The notes under the pieces: generated by a model
The model's input: the letters and a program-made list of their open reading frames with translations, nothing else
What the model was told of the DNA's origin: nothing
Database searches by the model: none
Made by a program: the position numbers and the translations under genes
Source: Sulfurospirillum sp036802865
GTDB taxonomy: Bacteria > Campylobacterota > Campylobacteria > Campylobacterales > Sulfurospirillaceae
Assembly (NCBI RefSeq): GCF_036802865.1
Contig: NZ_DAIRVK010000005.1
Span: forward strand, 196,975 to 260,974
Direction: 5' to 3'
Length of the DNA: 64,000 bases
Part shown: in pieces, positions 44,046 to 52,746 of the stretch
Layout of the letters: each line of letters starts with the position of its first letter
Position numbering within the stretch: position 1 is the stretch's first letter

Positions 44046-45932
44046 ATGCGTGCTAGCATGAGTCCATTACGAATTGTTCTTATTTATGTTCTTTTTGCAG
44101 CACTGTGGATTTTTTTTTCCGATCATGCCGTTGAATATTTTGTTGATGATGTTACAGCATTTGCAACACTTTCAACGTATAAAGGCTTCTTTTTTATTCT
44201 TATAACTTCTTTACTTCTTTATGGATTGATTAAAGCAAAACTTCTTCACATTGAATCCATGCAAAAAAAGCTTAAAGAACATGAGCAACGCTTGGAATAT
44301 GTTATTCAAGGTGCTGATCTTGGGTATTGGGATTGGGATTATGTTCATGATACACATATCGTAAACGATAGATGGCTCTCATTTTTAGGGCTTACCCATG
44401 AAGATATACAAGAAGAGGTGACAGACTGGTCTGAGCGAATTCATCCTGAAGATAAAATGATTGCACAAAGAGCTATTGAAAATACTCTACGAAACAATAA
44501 ACCATATATCATTGAATTTCGTATGCGACATGCTGATGGTCATTGGGTTTGGATTGAGGGTTCAGGTGCTGTTGTAGCACGTAATGAAAAAACGGGTGTG
44601 GTTTTAAGACTTGCAGGAACACATCGTGACATCAGTGATCGTAAAAATGCACAAAAAGAGATACTTTTTTTAGCACTGAATGACCCTCTTACGAAACTTC
44701 CAAATCGTGTCTATCTGAAACAAGAACTTGAAAAAAACCTGATTGATGAACCTGAACTCTGCTTTTTATTTTTAGATTTGGATCGTTTTAAAACAATCAA
44801 TGATATGTATGGGCATACCACAGGGGATAAAGTTATTCAAGTGGTAGCAGAGCGCCTGAAATCATCACTGAGTGCGTTTGATTTTATTGCACGTGTAGGT
44901 GGAGATGAATTTGTTATTTTGACACGCAATTATTTGCATGTAAGCACTTTATGCGATAGGTTGATACAGAGTTTAGATGCGCCTATTGAGATTGGATTTG
45001 AACAGTTTAGGGTGAGTGCAAGTATGGGTGTAGCGTGTTCTCCTAAAGATGGTTCAAGTTTTGAAACACTTTTTAAAAATGCTGACACGGCAATGTATGA
45101 AGCTAAAAATAATCTACAAAAGAGTTATGTTTTTTATACTACGTCAATGACTGAACAACTGTTAAATACCTCAAAACTTGATAATGACCTTAAACATGCT
45201 GTTGAAAATGATGAATTTGTCATTTATTATCAGCCACAGATCAATCTTCGTACCAATGAATTGATAGGCTTAGAAGCGCTTGTTCGGTGGAAGCATCCCG
45301 TAGAAGGGATCATCATGCCCAATGATTTTATTGCAAGAACGGAAGAGACGAGATTGATCATCTCGCTGGGAGCATTAATCTTTAAAAAAGCGTTAGAGCA
45401 AATGAAACAATGGCAAGAGAAAGGCTTTTTCAACGGCATTCTTGCGATTAATATTTCTAGTGTTCAAATTGAAGAGGAAAATTTTGCTGAAAAAATTGAG
45501 GCTATACGCCAAGAAGTTGGTGTCAACGCACTTAACATTGAACTTGAGGTAACAGAGAGTTGTTTGATGCACAATCCTACACAAGTCTCCAAAACATTGC
45601 AGAAGTTAGAAAACTTAGGTTATAAAATTTCGATTGATGATTTTGGAACAGGCTATTCTTCTTTAAGTTATCTCAAACAATTACCGTTACATAAGCTTAA
45701 AATTGATCGTTCATTTATTAAAGATTTACCACAGGATAAAGATGATCAAGCTATCTCAAAAGCCATTATTGCTCTTGGTAAAACCTTGGATCTTGAAGTG
45801 TTAGCCGAAGGTGTTGAAACAGAAGATCAAAAAGCATTTTTGATCGAAAATAAGTGCGATAGTATGCAAGGATATCTTTTTGCAAAGCCTATGAGTTCCG
45901 AAGATTTAGAGGTAACTTTTCGCCAAAACTAA
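44046..45932 (+). CDS. membrane GGDEF/EAL protein with PAS sensor
   Basis: About 628 residues from the ATG at 44046, seven bases after AGGAG. Two helices (about 8-25 and 42-60) are followed by a PAS domain (YVIQGADLGYWDWDY, EFRMRHADGHWVWIEGSG, LAGTHRDISDR). The GGDEF domain has LTKLPNRVYLKQEL, LDLDRFKTIND and an intact active site RVGGDEFVIL. The EAL domain has LEALVRWKHP, DDFGTGYSSLSYL, KIDRSFI and LAEGVET. Both cyclic-di-GMP synthesis and hydrolysis motifs look complete, so the net activity cannot be told. It is divergent from tatB. Confidence 0.93.
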   Translation: MRASMSPLRIVLIYVLFAALWIFFSDHAVEYFVDDVTAFATLSTYKGFFFILITSLLLYGLIKAKLLHIESMQKKLKEHEQRLEYVIQGADLGYWDWDYVHDTHIVNDRWLSFLGLTHEDIQEEVTDWSERIHPEDKMIAQRAIENTLRNNKPYIIEFRMRHADGHWVWIEGSGAVVARNEKTGVVLRLAGTHRDISDRKNAQKEILFLALNDPLTKLPNRVYLKQELEKNLIDEPELCFLFLDLDRFKTINDMYGHTTGDKVIQVVAERLKSSLSAFDFIARVGGDEFVILTRNYLHVSTLCDRLIQSLDAPIEIGFEQFRVSASMGVACSPKDGSSFETLFKNADTAMYEAKNNLQKSYVFYTTSMTEQLLNTSKLDNDLKHAVENDEFVIYYQPQINLRTNELIGLEALVRWKHPVEGIIMPNDFIARTEETRLIISLGALIFKKALEQMKQWQEKGFFNGILAINISSVQIEEENFAEKIEAIRQEVGVNALNIELEVTESCLMHNPTQVSKTLQKLENLGYKISIDDFGTGYSSLSYLKQLPLHKLKIDRSFIKDLPQDKDDQAISKAIIALGKTLDLEVLAEGVETEDQKAFLIENKCDSMQGYLFAKPMSSEDLEVTFRQN

Positions 45933-45994
45933 CTTTTAGCTCCCTTTGTGTAAAATAAGCCCATTTTAATTACATCACATAGGGCGAACAATCC

Positions 45995-48196
45995 ATGGAA
46001 AATTTAGACGCAGTGTTAAAAAAACATAAGTTGACAAAAGACGAATATGAAAATATTTTGAACATTTTAGGACGTGAGCCTAATATGCTAGAGATCGGTA
46101 TCTTCTCATCCATGTGGAGTGAGCACTGCTCTTACAAATCCAGTAAAAAATACCTCAATGGTTTTCCAACCAAAGCTCCTTGGGTTATTCAAGGTCCGGG
46201 TGAAAATGCCGGTGTTATCGATGTAGGCGATGGTATGGCAGCAGTCTTTAAGATGGAGTCACATAATCATCCAAGTTTTATTGAGCCTTATCAAGGTGCG
46301 GCAACAGGTGTTGGTGGTATTTTAAGAGACGTCTTTACGATGGGCGCTCGTCCTGTTGCGAATATGAACTCACTTCGTTTTGGTAATGTTACCAACAATG
46401 ACGATACATCCCATCACCAACGCTACCTAGTACGTGGTGTTGTAGCAGGCATCGGCGGATACGGTAACTGTATGGGTGTTCCTACTATTGGTGGTGAGAC
46501 ATTCTTTGATGAGAGCTACAATGGTAACATTCTTGTCAATGCATTTACACTAGGTCTTGCCAAAAGTGATGAAATTTTTTACGGAAAAGCTGAAGGTCTT
46601 GGCAATCCTGTTGTTTATGTTGGCTCTAAAACAGGTCGCGATGGACTTGGTGGAGCGGTTATGGCAAGTGATAGCTTTACAGAAGCGAACAAAAGTCTTC
46701 GCCCAACGGTTCAAGTAGGTGATCCATTTGCTGAGAAACTTTTACTTGAAGCGTGTTTAGAACTCTTTAAAACCGACTATATCGTGGGTATCCAAGATAT
46801 GGGTGCTGCGGGTCTTACTTCAAGTTCATTCGAGATGGCAGGACGTAGTGGTAGCGGTATGATTATGCACTTAGACAAAGTTCCAGCGCGTGAAGAGGGT
46901 ATGCAACCGTTTGAATTTATGCTCTCTGAATCACAAGAGCGTATGCTCATCTGTGCGAAAAAAGGGTATGAAGACAAAGTCGTTGAGATCTTTAGAAAAT
47001 GGGATCTAAACGCTGAAATCATCGGTGAAGTAACCGCGACGGGAAATATGGAACTCTTCTGGCATGGCGAGAGAGTTGCAGATATGCCAGTACAACCTGT
47101 CAGCGAGCAAGCACCTATTTATGATAGACCAACAAAAGAGCCAGCTTATTTAGCGTCTATTAAAAATACTACGATTAATGACTTTGCCAAAGTAGAGAAC
47201 CAAAAAGCGTTTGATACCCTTTTAAACTCCGTCGAAGTCAGCGATAAATCATGGATTTTTGACCAATATGATTCAACTGTTCAAACCAATACAATTAAAG
47301 CACCAGGAAGCCTTGATGCAAGTGTTATTCGTATTAAAGAGAATGGTAAAGCACTTTCTATGAGTAGTGATTGTAACCCACGTTATAACTACATTGACCC
47401 TAAAATGGGCGCTGCTGCTGCGGTTGCAGAGAGTGGTAGAAACGTTGCAATGAGTGGCGCACGTCCTTTAGCGATTACAGATTGTCTAAACTACGGAAAT
47501 CCTGAAAACCCTGAAGTTATGTGGCAATTTGCACAGGGCTGTTATGGTATCAAAGAGGCATGTGCGAAGCTTAACACGCCTGTTGTCAGTGGTAACGTAT
47601 CGCTTTACAATGAGACCAATGGCATTGGTGTTTTCCCAACCCCTGCGATTGTTATGGTAGGACTTAATGATGATGCAAATAAAACACTTCCATCAAGTTT
47701 CCAAAAAGAAGATGCTAGCCTTTATCTTATCGGTGAGACTAAAAGTGACTTTGGTGGTAGCTTGTATATGAAAGAACTGTTTGGTACAGTTGAAGGTACA
47801 CTGGCTCCTCTTGATTATGACAAAGAGCTTAAACTATGGGAACTTGTGGTTGAAGCGAATAAAAAAGGCTACGTGAGCGCTGCCAAAGATGTCAATGTGG
47901 GTGGTATTGCTCTTGCTCTTGCTAAAATGGCAGCTAAAAGTGGCAAGGGTGTTACGGCAAGTATTGCCTTTACTGATGTAAGAGATATTTTTGCAGAGAG
48001 TTTCTCACGTGCTATCGTTGAAGTCAACAATGAATCTGGTTTTGAAGCAATGGCTAGAGAGATTGGTATCAGCGTTGTTAAAATTGGTTTGGTTGGCGGA
48101 TCAAATTTGACGTGTAATGATATTTCAAAATCTGTTGAAGCAATTAAAGAGCGTTATTTCAACCGTTTTGCTGAAGTTATTGAACAAGATATTTAA
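45995..48196 (+). CDS. purL: phosphoribosylformylglycinamidine synthase subunit II
   Basis: A 733-residue short-form PurL, which works with separate PurQ and PurS to convert FGAR to FGAM in purine synthesis. Recognisable blocks are FSSMWSEHCSYKSSK, KMESHNHPSFIEPYQGAATG, GGILRDVFTMGARP, QDMGAAGLTSSSFEMAGRSG and LNYGNPENPEVM. No other purine gene is next to it, although purH lies 8 kb away. A GAAA-loop terminator follows the stop. Confidence 0.97.
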   Translation: MENLDAVLKKHKLTKDEYENILNILGREPNMLEIGIFSSMWSEHCSYKSSKKYLNGFPTKAPWVIQGPGENAGVIDVGDGMAAVFKMESHNHPSFIEPYQGAATGVGGILRDVFTMGARPVANMNSLRFGNVTNNDDTSHHQRYLVRGVVAGIGGYGNCMGVPTIGGETFFDESYNGNILVNAFTLGLAKSDEIFYGKAEGLGNPVVYVGSKTGRDGLGGAVMASDSFTEANKSLRPTVQVGDPFAEKLLLEACLELFKTDYIVGIQDMGAAGLTSSSFEMAGRSGSGMIMHLDKVPAREEGMQPFEFMLSESQERMLICAKKGYEDKVVEIFRKWDLNAEIIGEVTATGNMELFWHGERVADMPVQPVSEQAPIYDRPTKEPAYLASIKNTTINDFAKVENQKAFDTLLNSVEVSDKSWIFDQYDSTVQTNTIKAPGSLDASVIRIKENGKALSMSSDCNPRYNYIDPKMGAAAAVAESGRNVAMSGARPLAITDCLNYGNPENPEVMWQFAQGCYGIKEACAKLNTPVVSGNVSLYNETNGIGVFPTPAIVMVGLNDDANKTLPSSFQKEDASLYLIGETKSDFGGSLYMKELFGTVEGTLAPLDYDKELKLWELVVEANKKGYVSAAKDVNVGGIALALAKMAAKSGKGVTASIAFTDVRDIFAESFSRAIVEVNNESGFEAMAREIGISVVKIGLVGGSNLTCNDISKSVEAIKERYFNRFAEVIEQDI

Positions 48197-48202
48197 CTCT
48201 TT

Positions 48203-48228
48203 AAGAGGTGCGAAAGCACCTCTTTTTT
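48203..48228 (+). terminator. rho-independent terminator after purL
   Basis: A perfect 9-bp stem AAGAGGTGC / GCACCTCTT closed by a GAAA tetraloop and followed by a T-run, seven bases after the purL stop. Confidence 0.9.
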
Positions 48229-48240
48229 CAATGCTAGATC

Positions 48241-48564
48241 TTACATGCGTTTTTCTAGCTTTTCCTGATGTGCTTTAAAAATATCTTCCAATTTGATATT
48301 GTATTTATTGGCAATGACAACAATATTTCCTAGCACGTCTCCTAATTCCTCGGTGAGATCTTGTATATTCTCATCGTAGCTTTTGACAGCTTCATCGGCT
48401 CTATCACGCCCAATTTCTAGTGCTCGAATAGCACGTGCAACTTCCCCTGTTTCCTCAGATAAAAAACCAATACGAATAAAGATATTTAAATCCAACCATC
48501 CTTTTTTCGTATAGTAAGCTTCAACAAATTTTTGAAATTGATTTAAATCCATTGCTACATCCAT
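48241..48564 (-). CDS. MazG-like nucleotide pyrophosphohydrolase
   Basis: A 107-residue all-helical protein with the MazG/dUTPase-type metal motif: EETGEVARAI and, 30 residues later, EELGDVLGNIVVIA (ExxE...ExxD). Small single-domain MazG proteins hydrolyse non-canonical NTPs or act in house-cleaning. The start is ATG 48564 or, four codons later, ATG at 48552; neither has a strong ribosome site. Confidence 0.82.
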   Translation of the reverse strand: MDVAMDLNQFQKFVEAYYTKKGWLDLNIFIRIGFLSEETGEVARAIRALEIGRDRADEAVKSYDENIQDLTEELGDVLGNIVVIANKYNIKLEDIFKAHQEKLEKRM

Positions 48565-48633
48565 GATTATAAATTCTTTTAATTAGAAAAGGAATATTAT
48601 TCTAGCTCAAATTTGATAATGAAAAGGGCATGA

Positions 48634-49197
48634 ATGAAAAGCATTGCGGTATATTGTGGTTCAAGTCTTGGAGCAAGTGAAATTTATAAAGAGCAAGCAA
48701 TTTTACTAGGTCAGTTTTTAGCAAAAAATAATATTTCATTGATTTATGGTGGAGCAAGTGTTGGCATTATGGGAACCATAGCAGATGCCATTCTTAAAGA
48801 AGGTGGCTCTGTTGTCGGTGTTATTCCAGCATTTCTTGAACAACGAGAAATAGCCCATAAATCATTAACCAAACTGATTCGCGTGGAGAATATGCATGAA
48901 CGAAAAGCAAAAATGATGGATTTAGCCGATGGCTTTATTGCTTTACCCGGAGGTCCAGGAACGTTGGAAGAATTTTTTGAAGTCTTTACCTGGAATCAAA
49001 TTGGATTATTGCAAAAGCCTTGTGGTATTTTAAATATCAATGGTTATTACAATAAACTTATAGAGTTATTTGATCATATGGTTACTGAGAAATTTTTACA
49101 AGAACGCTCACGAAATGTATTTTATGTGGATGATAACTATGAGAGTTTATTGAAGAAGATGTATACGTATGAGCCACCTGCCATTAAAACGTATTAA
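48634..49197 (+). CDS. LOG-family protein (cytokinin riboside phosphate phosphoribohydrolase type)
   Basis: A 187-residue Rossmann-like protein of the TIGR00730/LOG family. Signature PGGPGTLEE (about residues 109-117) and the N-terminal YCGSSLGAS and YGGASVGIMG are intact. LOG enzymes release the base from nucleoside 5'-monophosphates; in bacteria this is likely a salvage or damage-control role. A 11-bp perfect hairpin follows. Confidence 0.88.
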   Translation: MKSIAVYCGSSLGASEIYKEQAILLGQFLAKNNISLIYGGASVGIMGTIADAILKEGGSVVGVIPAFLEQREIAHKSLTKLIRVENMHERKAKMMDLADGFIALPGGPGTLEEFFEVFTWNQIGLLQKPCGILNINGYYNKLIELFDHMVTEKFLQERSRNVFYVDDNYESLLKKMYTYEPPAIKTY

Positions 49198-49202
49198 TGT
49201 GA

Positions 49203-49227
49203 GTAACACAAGCTTGGCTTGTGTTAC
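49203..49227. terminator. bidirectional hairpin between convergent genes
   Basis: GTAACACAAGC (49203-49213) pairs perfectly with GCTTGTGTTAC (49217-49227), three-base loop. The right arm runs into the TTACATGTAAAG motif. Confidence 0.65.
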
Positions 49228-49235
49228 ATGTAAAG
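49224..49235 (+). repeat. TTACATGTAAAG motif, copy 5
   Basis: Exact TTACATGTAAAG sharing its first four bases with the right arm of the hairpin at 49203-49227, between convergent genes. Confidence 0.6.
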
Positions 49236-49236
49236 C

Positions 49237-50007
49237 CTAAAACGTTCCGTATGCCACAAAAAAGGCGATATTCATACATTGTGGTTGTGCTGCACCTTTT
49301 TGGGAAGGGCAACGTTTCATATATGTGTTGATGACTTTGCCATCTTTATTGGTGAGCATCGGGTAATTAAAATTCATATAATCTAGGATATTTTTACCAT
49401 TGGAATGGTGGATAAACTCAACCGTTCCATCGGGCTCAACTTTAGTGACAATTCCTACATGGGTAATATTTTCAGCCACTTGAACGGCAGGTTGTTTGAC
49501 CGCTACTTTTTCTTTGCCTTTACCTTTGCCCTTTGTTTTTACGGCAGGTTTTCGCTCGGTATTTTCAAAAAAGACTAGATCGCCAATATTGGGCAATGTT
49601 GTCTCAAAAGCATTTCCCTTTTTAGACATAAGATTGAACATTGCGCGTGATTTTCGTGCATTATCAAAACTTTGACTTAACTCTTTTTCTTGATAAAAAG
49701 GTGTTCCTGTTTTGTAGTTGATAAGACTTACAAAGCCAGAGCAGTCGCCTCCATCACGTTTACCTAAATACATCAATGCGTTGTGAACAATAGATTCACG
49801 TCTGGAAAGTTCAGGCATAGGGCGCAAGTCAAAACTTTCACGCTCTTGTTTTAGGAAATAGTTGTTGGAAGGTTTTTCACCAAGGTACATTTTAGGCTCT
49901 GCTGGGGTGTTGTTAGCCGTAGGATTGACCGGTGTTTCAACATTGTTTGTTGTTACACATCCTGTGAATAAAAGAGCGGCGATACTAAAAGCAAACCATT
50001 TTTTCAT
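49237..50007 (-). CDS. NlpC/P60-like lipoprotein, copy A
   Basis: A 256-residue lipoprotein: signal with lipobox LFTGC (Cys17), then a Pro/Asn-rich linker and a cysteine-peptidase-like domain with GGDCSGFVSLI (Cys89) and NITHVGIV plus FIHHSNGKN supplying histidines. NlpC/P60 enzymes cut peptidoglycan stem peptides. It is a clear paralogue of the gene directly upstream, with which it overlaps by four bases. Unlike that copy it holds a basic GKGKGKEKVAVK insertion before the His motif. Confidence 0.75.
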   Translation of the reverse strand: MKKWFAFSIAALLFTGCVTTNNVETPVNPTANNTPAEPKMYLGEKPSNNYFLKQERESFDLRPMPELSRRESIVHNALMYLGKRDGGDCSGFVSLINYKTGTPFYQEKELSQSFDNARKSRAMFNLMSKKGNAFETTLPNIGDLVFFENTERKPAVKTKGKGKGKEKVAVKQPAVQVAENITHVGIVTKVEPDGTVEFIHHSNGKNILDYMNFNYPMLTNKDGKVINTYMKRCPSQKGAAQPQCMNIAFFVAYGTF

Positions 50008-50621
50008 TTTATTCTCCCATAAGCACTAAAATAAGCAGGGGCTAGGCATTGTGATCCCTCATTTCTAGGGCATTTTTCCATGTAAGAGTTGACGGCTTTA
50101 TTGTCATACATCGCGACTGTTGGATAGTTAAGATTCATTTGGCTAATCAAATTTTTTCCTTTAGTGTGGTGAATAAAATAGACAGTATCATCAGAATCTA
50201 CTTTGGTGATGATACCAATATGCGTTATGTTATCAACGCTTTTTTTCGCTTTGGCATATTTTTTGACGGTGTTTGCAAAGAAGACTAAGTCTCCAACTTT
50301 AGGTTTTTCTTGGTAGAGACGATTTTGGTTGTCAAGGAGATTGTAGATAGCAAGGGAACGCCTTGCATCTTCAAAATATCCATTAAGTTCTGCTGTTGTA
50401 AAGTAGGGCTGATCGCTCTCTTTATTCACAAGACTGACAAATCCTGAACAATCTCCACCATCGTGTTTAGCTTGATGCTTAAGTGCATTTTTTATGATTT
50501 CTTGACGTTTTGGAGTATCATCTTTGCGTGGAAGTTCGGGCGCATTTTGTGTAAACTCTTTTTGGGCACAACCACTGAGTAAAAACAGGCAAGAACAAAG
50601 CACAAGTAGGTACTGTTTCAT
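50004..50621 (-). CDS. NlpC/P60-like lipoprotein, copy B
   Basis: About 206 residues from the ATG at 50621, preceded by GAGGA at five bases; in-frame codons up to 50657 are less likely. Lipobox LLSGC, then the catalytic-type GGDCSGFVSLVN, DNITHIGIITKV and YFIHHTKGKN. It shares layout and endings (SYMEKCP...AYFSAYG) with copy A, showing tandem duplication. Both probably remodel cell wall from the periplasmic side of a membrane. Confidence 0.75.
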   Translation of the reverse strand: MKQYLLVLCSCLFLLSGCAQKEFTQNAPELPRKDDTPKRQEIIKNALKHQAKHDGGDCSGFVSLVNKESDQPYFTTAELNGYFEDARRSLAIYNLLDNQNRLYQEKPKVGDLVFFANTVKKYAKAKKSVDNITHIGIITKVDSDDTVYFIHHTKGKNLISQMNLNYPTVAMYDNKAVNSYMEKCPRNEGSQCLAPAYFSAYGRIK

Positions 50622-50663
50622 CAAAATCCTCATAAAAAACTGCGGAATAGTAACCATTTTTAC

Positions 50664-51542
50664 CTAAAATTTTGGTATATCAATATGACGTTCAAGCGTA
50701 TCTAGCCACTTTTGTTGGCTATGGTCATATGTTTTTATACTAACATGATTTTCCTCTAAAAATAAAGAATTTGTCCAAATAACCTCTTTATTCATATCGC
50801 TGTTGTGGATGTTGGTGACATGTCCATACTTGTTGATAGTAGCAGCAAAACTAGGTTCAGTTGCAGGCGTATGCGTGTGTCCACTCACCCATAAAAAGAG
50901 TTGGGGATTTCCTTGGAGTAGTGTTTGAATTTTCTCTTTGGGTTGTGCTATAAAATCGGGTGTATTGACCCAGTGTTTATACGATTCCAATGTATTTTCT
51001 AACGGTGCATGGAAAAAGACAATGGTTGGCATTGTTGGATGGGTTTGAAGTGTATGATCAAACCATTTAAACTCATCATCGGAGAGTTCAGCAAGGTGGC
51101 TTGGTGTATTTGCGGAGAGAAATAGAAGCAGATAAGGCTCTTTTATGACACTGTAGTAAAGTTTTGGAAGTGCAAATGTGGTTTGAAAACGTTTTAACTT
51201 CTCTTCTTGAATCTGATGTGTGGCATGTTGTAGTTTGTCATATTCATCTAATGTATCAGCGTAGATAAAATCATGATTTCCTGTAATAACATACAATGGC
51301 TTGGTCAGTTTTGAAAAATAAGCTTTGACATAAGTGTATTCTTCTTCTGTGCCCGTTTTTGAGCAGAGATCACCCATGGCTACGACCATATCAACATTAT
51401 TCCATTGATTGATATGCTCTATCACGTGCTCTTTCATCTGTGGATTTTTACCAGGCAGATGAGGATCGCCAAGAATGACAATATGCGTAGAGGCACTGTA
51501 AAGGCTAAGGGCTGTTAAAAGCCCTAAAAAATACTTTAACAT
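50664..51542 (-). CDS. exported calcineurin-like metallophosphoesterase
   Basis: A 292-residue protein with a signal peptide (MLKYFLGLLTALSLYSAS) and the five metallophosphoesterase blocks: GDPHLPG, GDLCSK, GNHDF, FHAPLEN and GHTHTPA. It uses two metal ions to hydrolyse a phosphoester in the periplasm; the substrate is unknown. Its start overlaps the end of the C-S lyase gene by seven bases. Confidence 0.88.
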   Translation of the reverse strand: MLKYFLGLLTALSLYSASTHIVILGDPHLPGKNPQMKEHVIEHINQWNNVDMVVAMGDLCSKTGTEEEYTYVKAYFSKLTKPLYVITGNHDFIYADTLDEYDKLQHATHQIQEEKLKRFQTTFALPKLYYSVIKEPYLLLFLSANTPSHLAELSDDEFKWFDHTLQTHPTMPTIVFFHAPLENTLESYKHWVNTPDFIAQPKEKIQTLLQGNPQLFLWVSGHTHTPATEPSFAATINKYGHVTNIHNSDMNKEVIWTNSLFLEENHVSIKTYDHSQQKWLDTLERHIDIPKF

Positions 51543-52672
51543 AGGCTATCCATCGCCTTTTGCATTCGATTTAAAATTGTTTCTAAAACACTTTTTTGTG
51601 TTCCAAAATTGAGTCGTACAAAATTTTTGTCACCAAATGGTTCTCCATCACTCAGCCCTACGCCATGTTGCAAGAAAAACTCATAAGGGCTTTTGACATT
51701 TAATGCTGATGCGTCTATCCAAGCTAAAAAAGTTGCCTCTTGGTCTAAGAGTTTGAGTTTTGGATTTTTGCTCACAAATGTTTGTACCATTTTTAAATTT
51801 TCAGCCAAATAGATACGAAGCTCATTCAGCCATGCATCGCCTTCAAGGTAGGCTGCTTTAAGGGCGGTGATGCCCAAAAGGTTAATACCTCCAACCATAC
51901 TTCCCATCGTTCTTTTAAAGCTTTTGCGAAGTTCGGCACTTGGAATGATGGCAAATGAGGCTTGTAGCCCTGCAATATTAAACGTTTTACTCGGTGCCAT
52001 CAGTGTAATGGTTCGTTCTTGAAGTTCAAGATTCAAAGAAGCGATTGGAACATGCCTAGATTTAGGGCTTAAAAGCAAGTCTGCATGAATCTCATCTGAG
52101 CAAATGGTAAGGTCGTGTTTAAGGCAAAATGCACCCAGCTGCTCTAACTCAGCTTTGGTAAAAATAGTACCAGCGGGGTTGTAAGGATTACAAAGCATGA
52201 AGAGTTTACATGTAGGGGTGATTGCTTTTTCCATTGCTTCTAGATCCAGTACCCAGCGGTTATTTTCTTCTTTCATACGAATGGCTAAAACTTCTTTATG
52301 GGCATATTTTGGTGCTTTGATAAAATGCGGATAAATAGGGGTTGTGGTCATAACGCTCTGGGTTTCTACACTCAGACATGCAAGATTCATGCTACTCACA
52401 ACGCCGTGTGTAAAGATGAGCCACTCTTTTTTTATATCCCAGTCGTAGTGACGCTTTACAAAAGAAATAATGGCATCATAGGTCGCATCATCAATATCGG
52501 TATAGCCAAAAACACCCTCGTTCACTCTTTGTTGAAGTGCATCAATAACACAAGGAGGCGACTTAAAGTCCATGTCTGCCACCCATGCAGGGATGACATC
52601 TTGCTCTTTATACTTGTTCCATTTTTCGCAAGGTGTCTTCGTTCTGTCCACAATCTCATCGAAATTAAACAT
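51536..52672 (-). CDS. MalY/PatB-type PLP-dependent C-S lyase
   Basis: A 378-residue fold-type I aminotransferase-like enzyme. Motifs are WVADMDFKSPP at the N-terminus, FGYTDID, LCNPYNPAGTIF, SDEIHADLL and the PLP lysine in APSKTFNIAGLQ. Such enzymes are cystathionine beta-lyases, releasing homocysteine, pyruvate and ammonia, which would supply MetH in this organism. A plain aminotransferase is the alternative. It is the first gene of the minus-strand run 52672-49237. Confidence 0.88.
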   Translation of the reverse strand: MFNFDEIVDRTKTPCEKWNKYKEQDVIPAWVADMDFKSPPCVIDALQQRVNEGVFGYTDIDDATYDAIISFVKRHYDWDIKKEWLIFTHGVVSSMNLACLSVETQSVMTTTPIYPHFIKAPKYAHKEVLAIRMKEENNRWVLDLEAMEKAITPTCKLFMLCNPYNPAGTIFTKAELEQLGAFCLKHDLTICSDEIHADLLLSPKSRHVPIASLNLELQERTITLMAPSKTFNIAGLQASFAIIPSAELRKSFKRTMGSMVGGINLLGITALKAAYLEGDAWLNELRIYLAENLKMVQTFVSKNPKLKLLDQEATFLAWIDASALNVKSPYEFFLQHGVGLSDGEPFGDKNFVRLNFGTQKSVLETILNRMQKAMDSLC

Positions 52673-52727
52673 TCAAATTGTCCTTTTTTTTAGTGTAATG
52701 ATTGTAACATATTTTCATAAACCACGT

Positions 52728-52740
52728 TTTACATGTAAAG
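52728..52740 (+). repeat. TTACATGTAAAG motif, copy 6
   Basis: Exact TTTACATGTAAAG just before the DUF3800 gene; its final AAAG joins the next bases to form that gene's ribosome-binding site. Confidence 0.6.
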
Positions 52741-52746
52741 GTGAAA

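Noticed and set aside
43919..44059. N-terminal extension of TatB
   Set aside because: Would place about 47 residues ahead of the membrane helix and overlap the divergent GGDEF gene; the ATG at 43918 gives the canonical TatB N-terminus.
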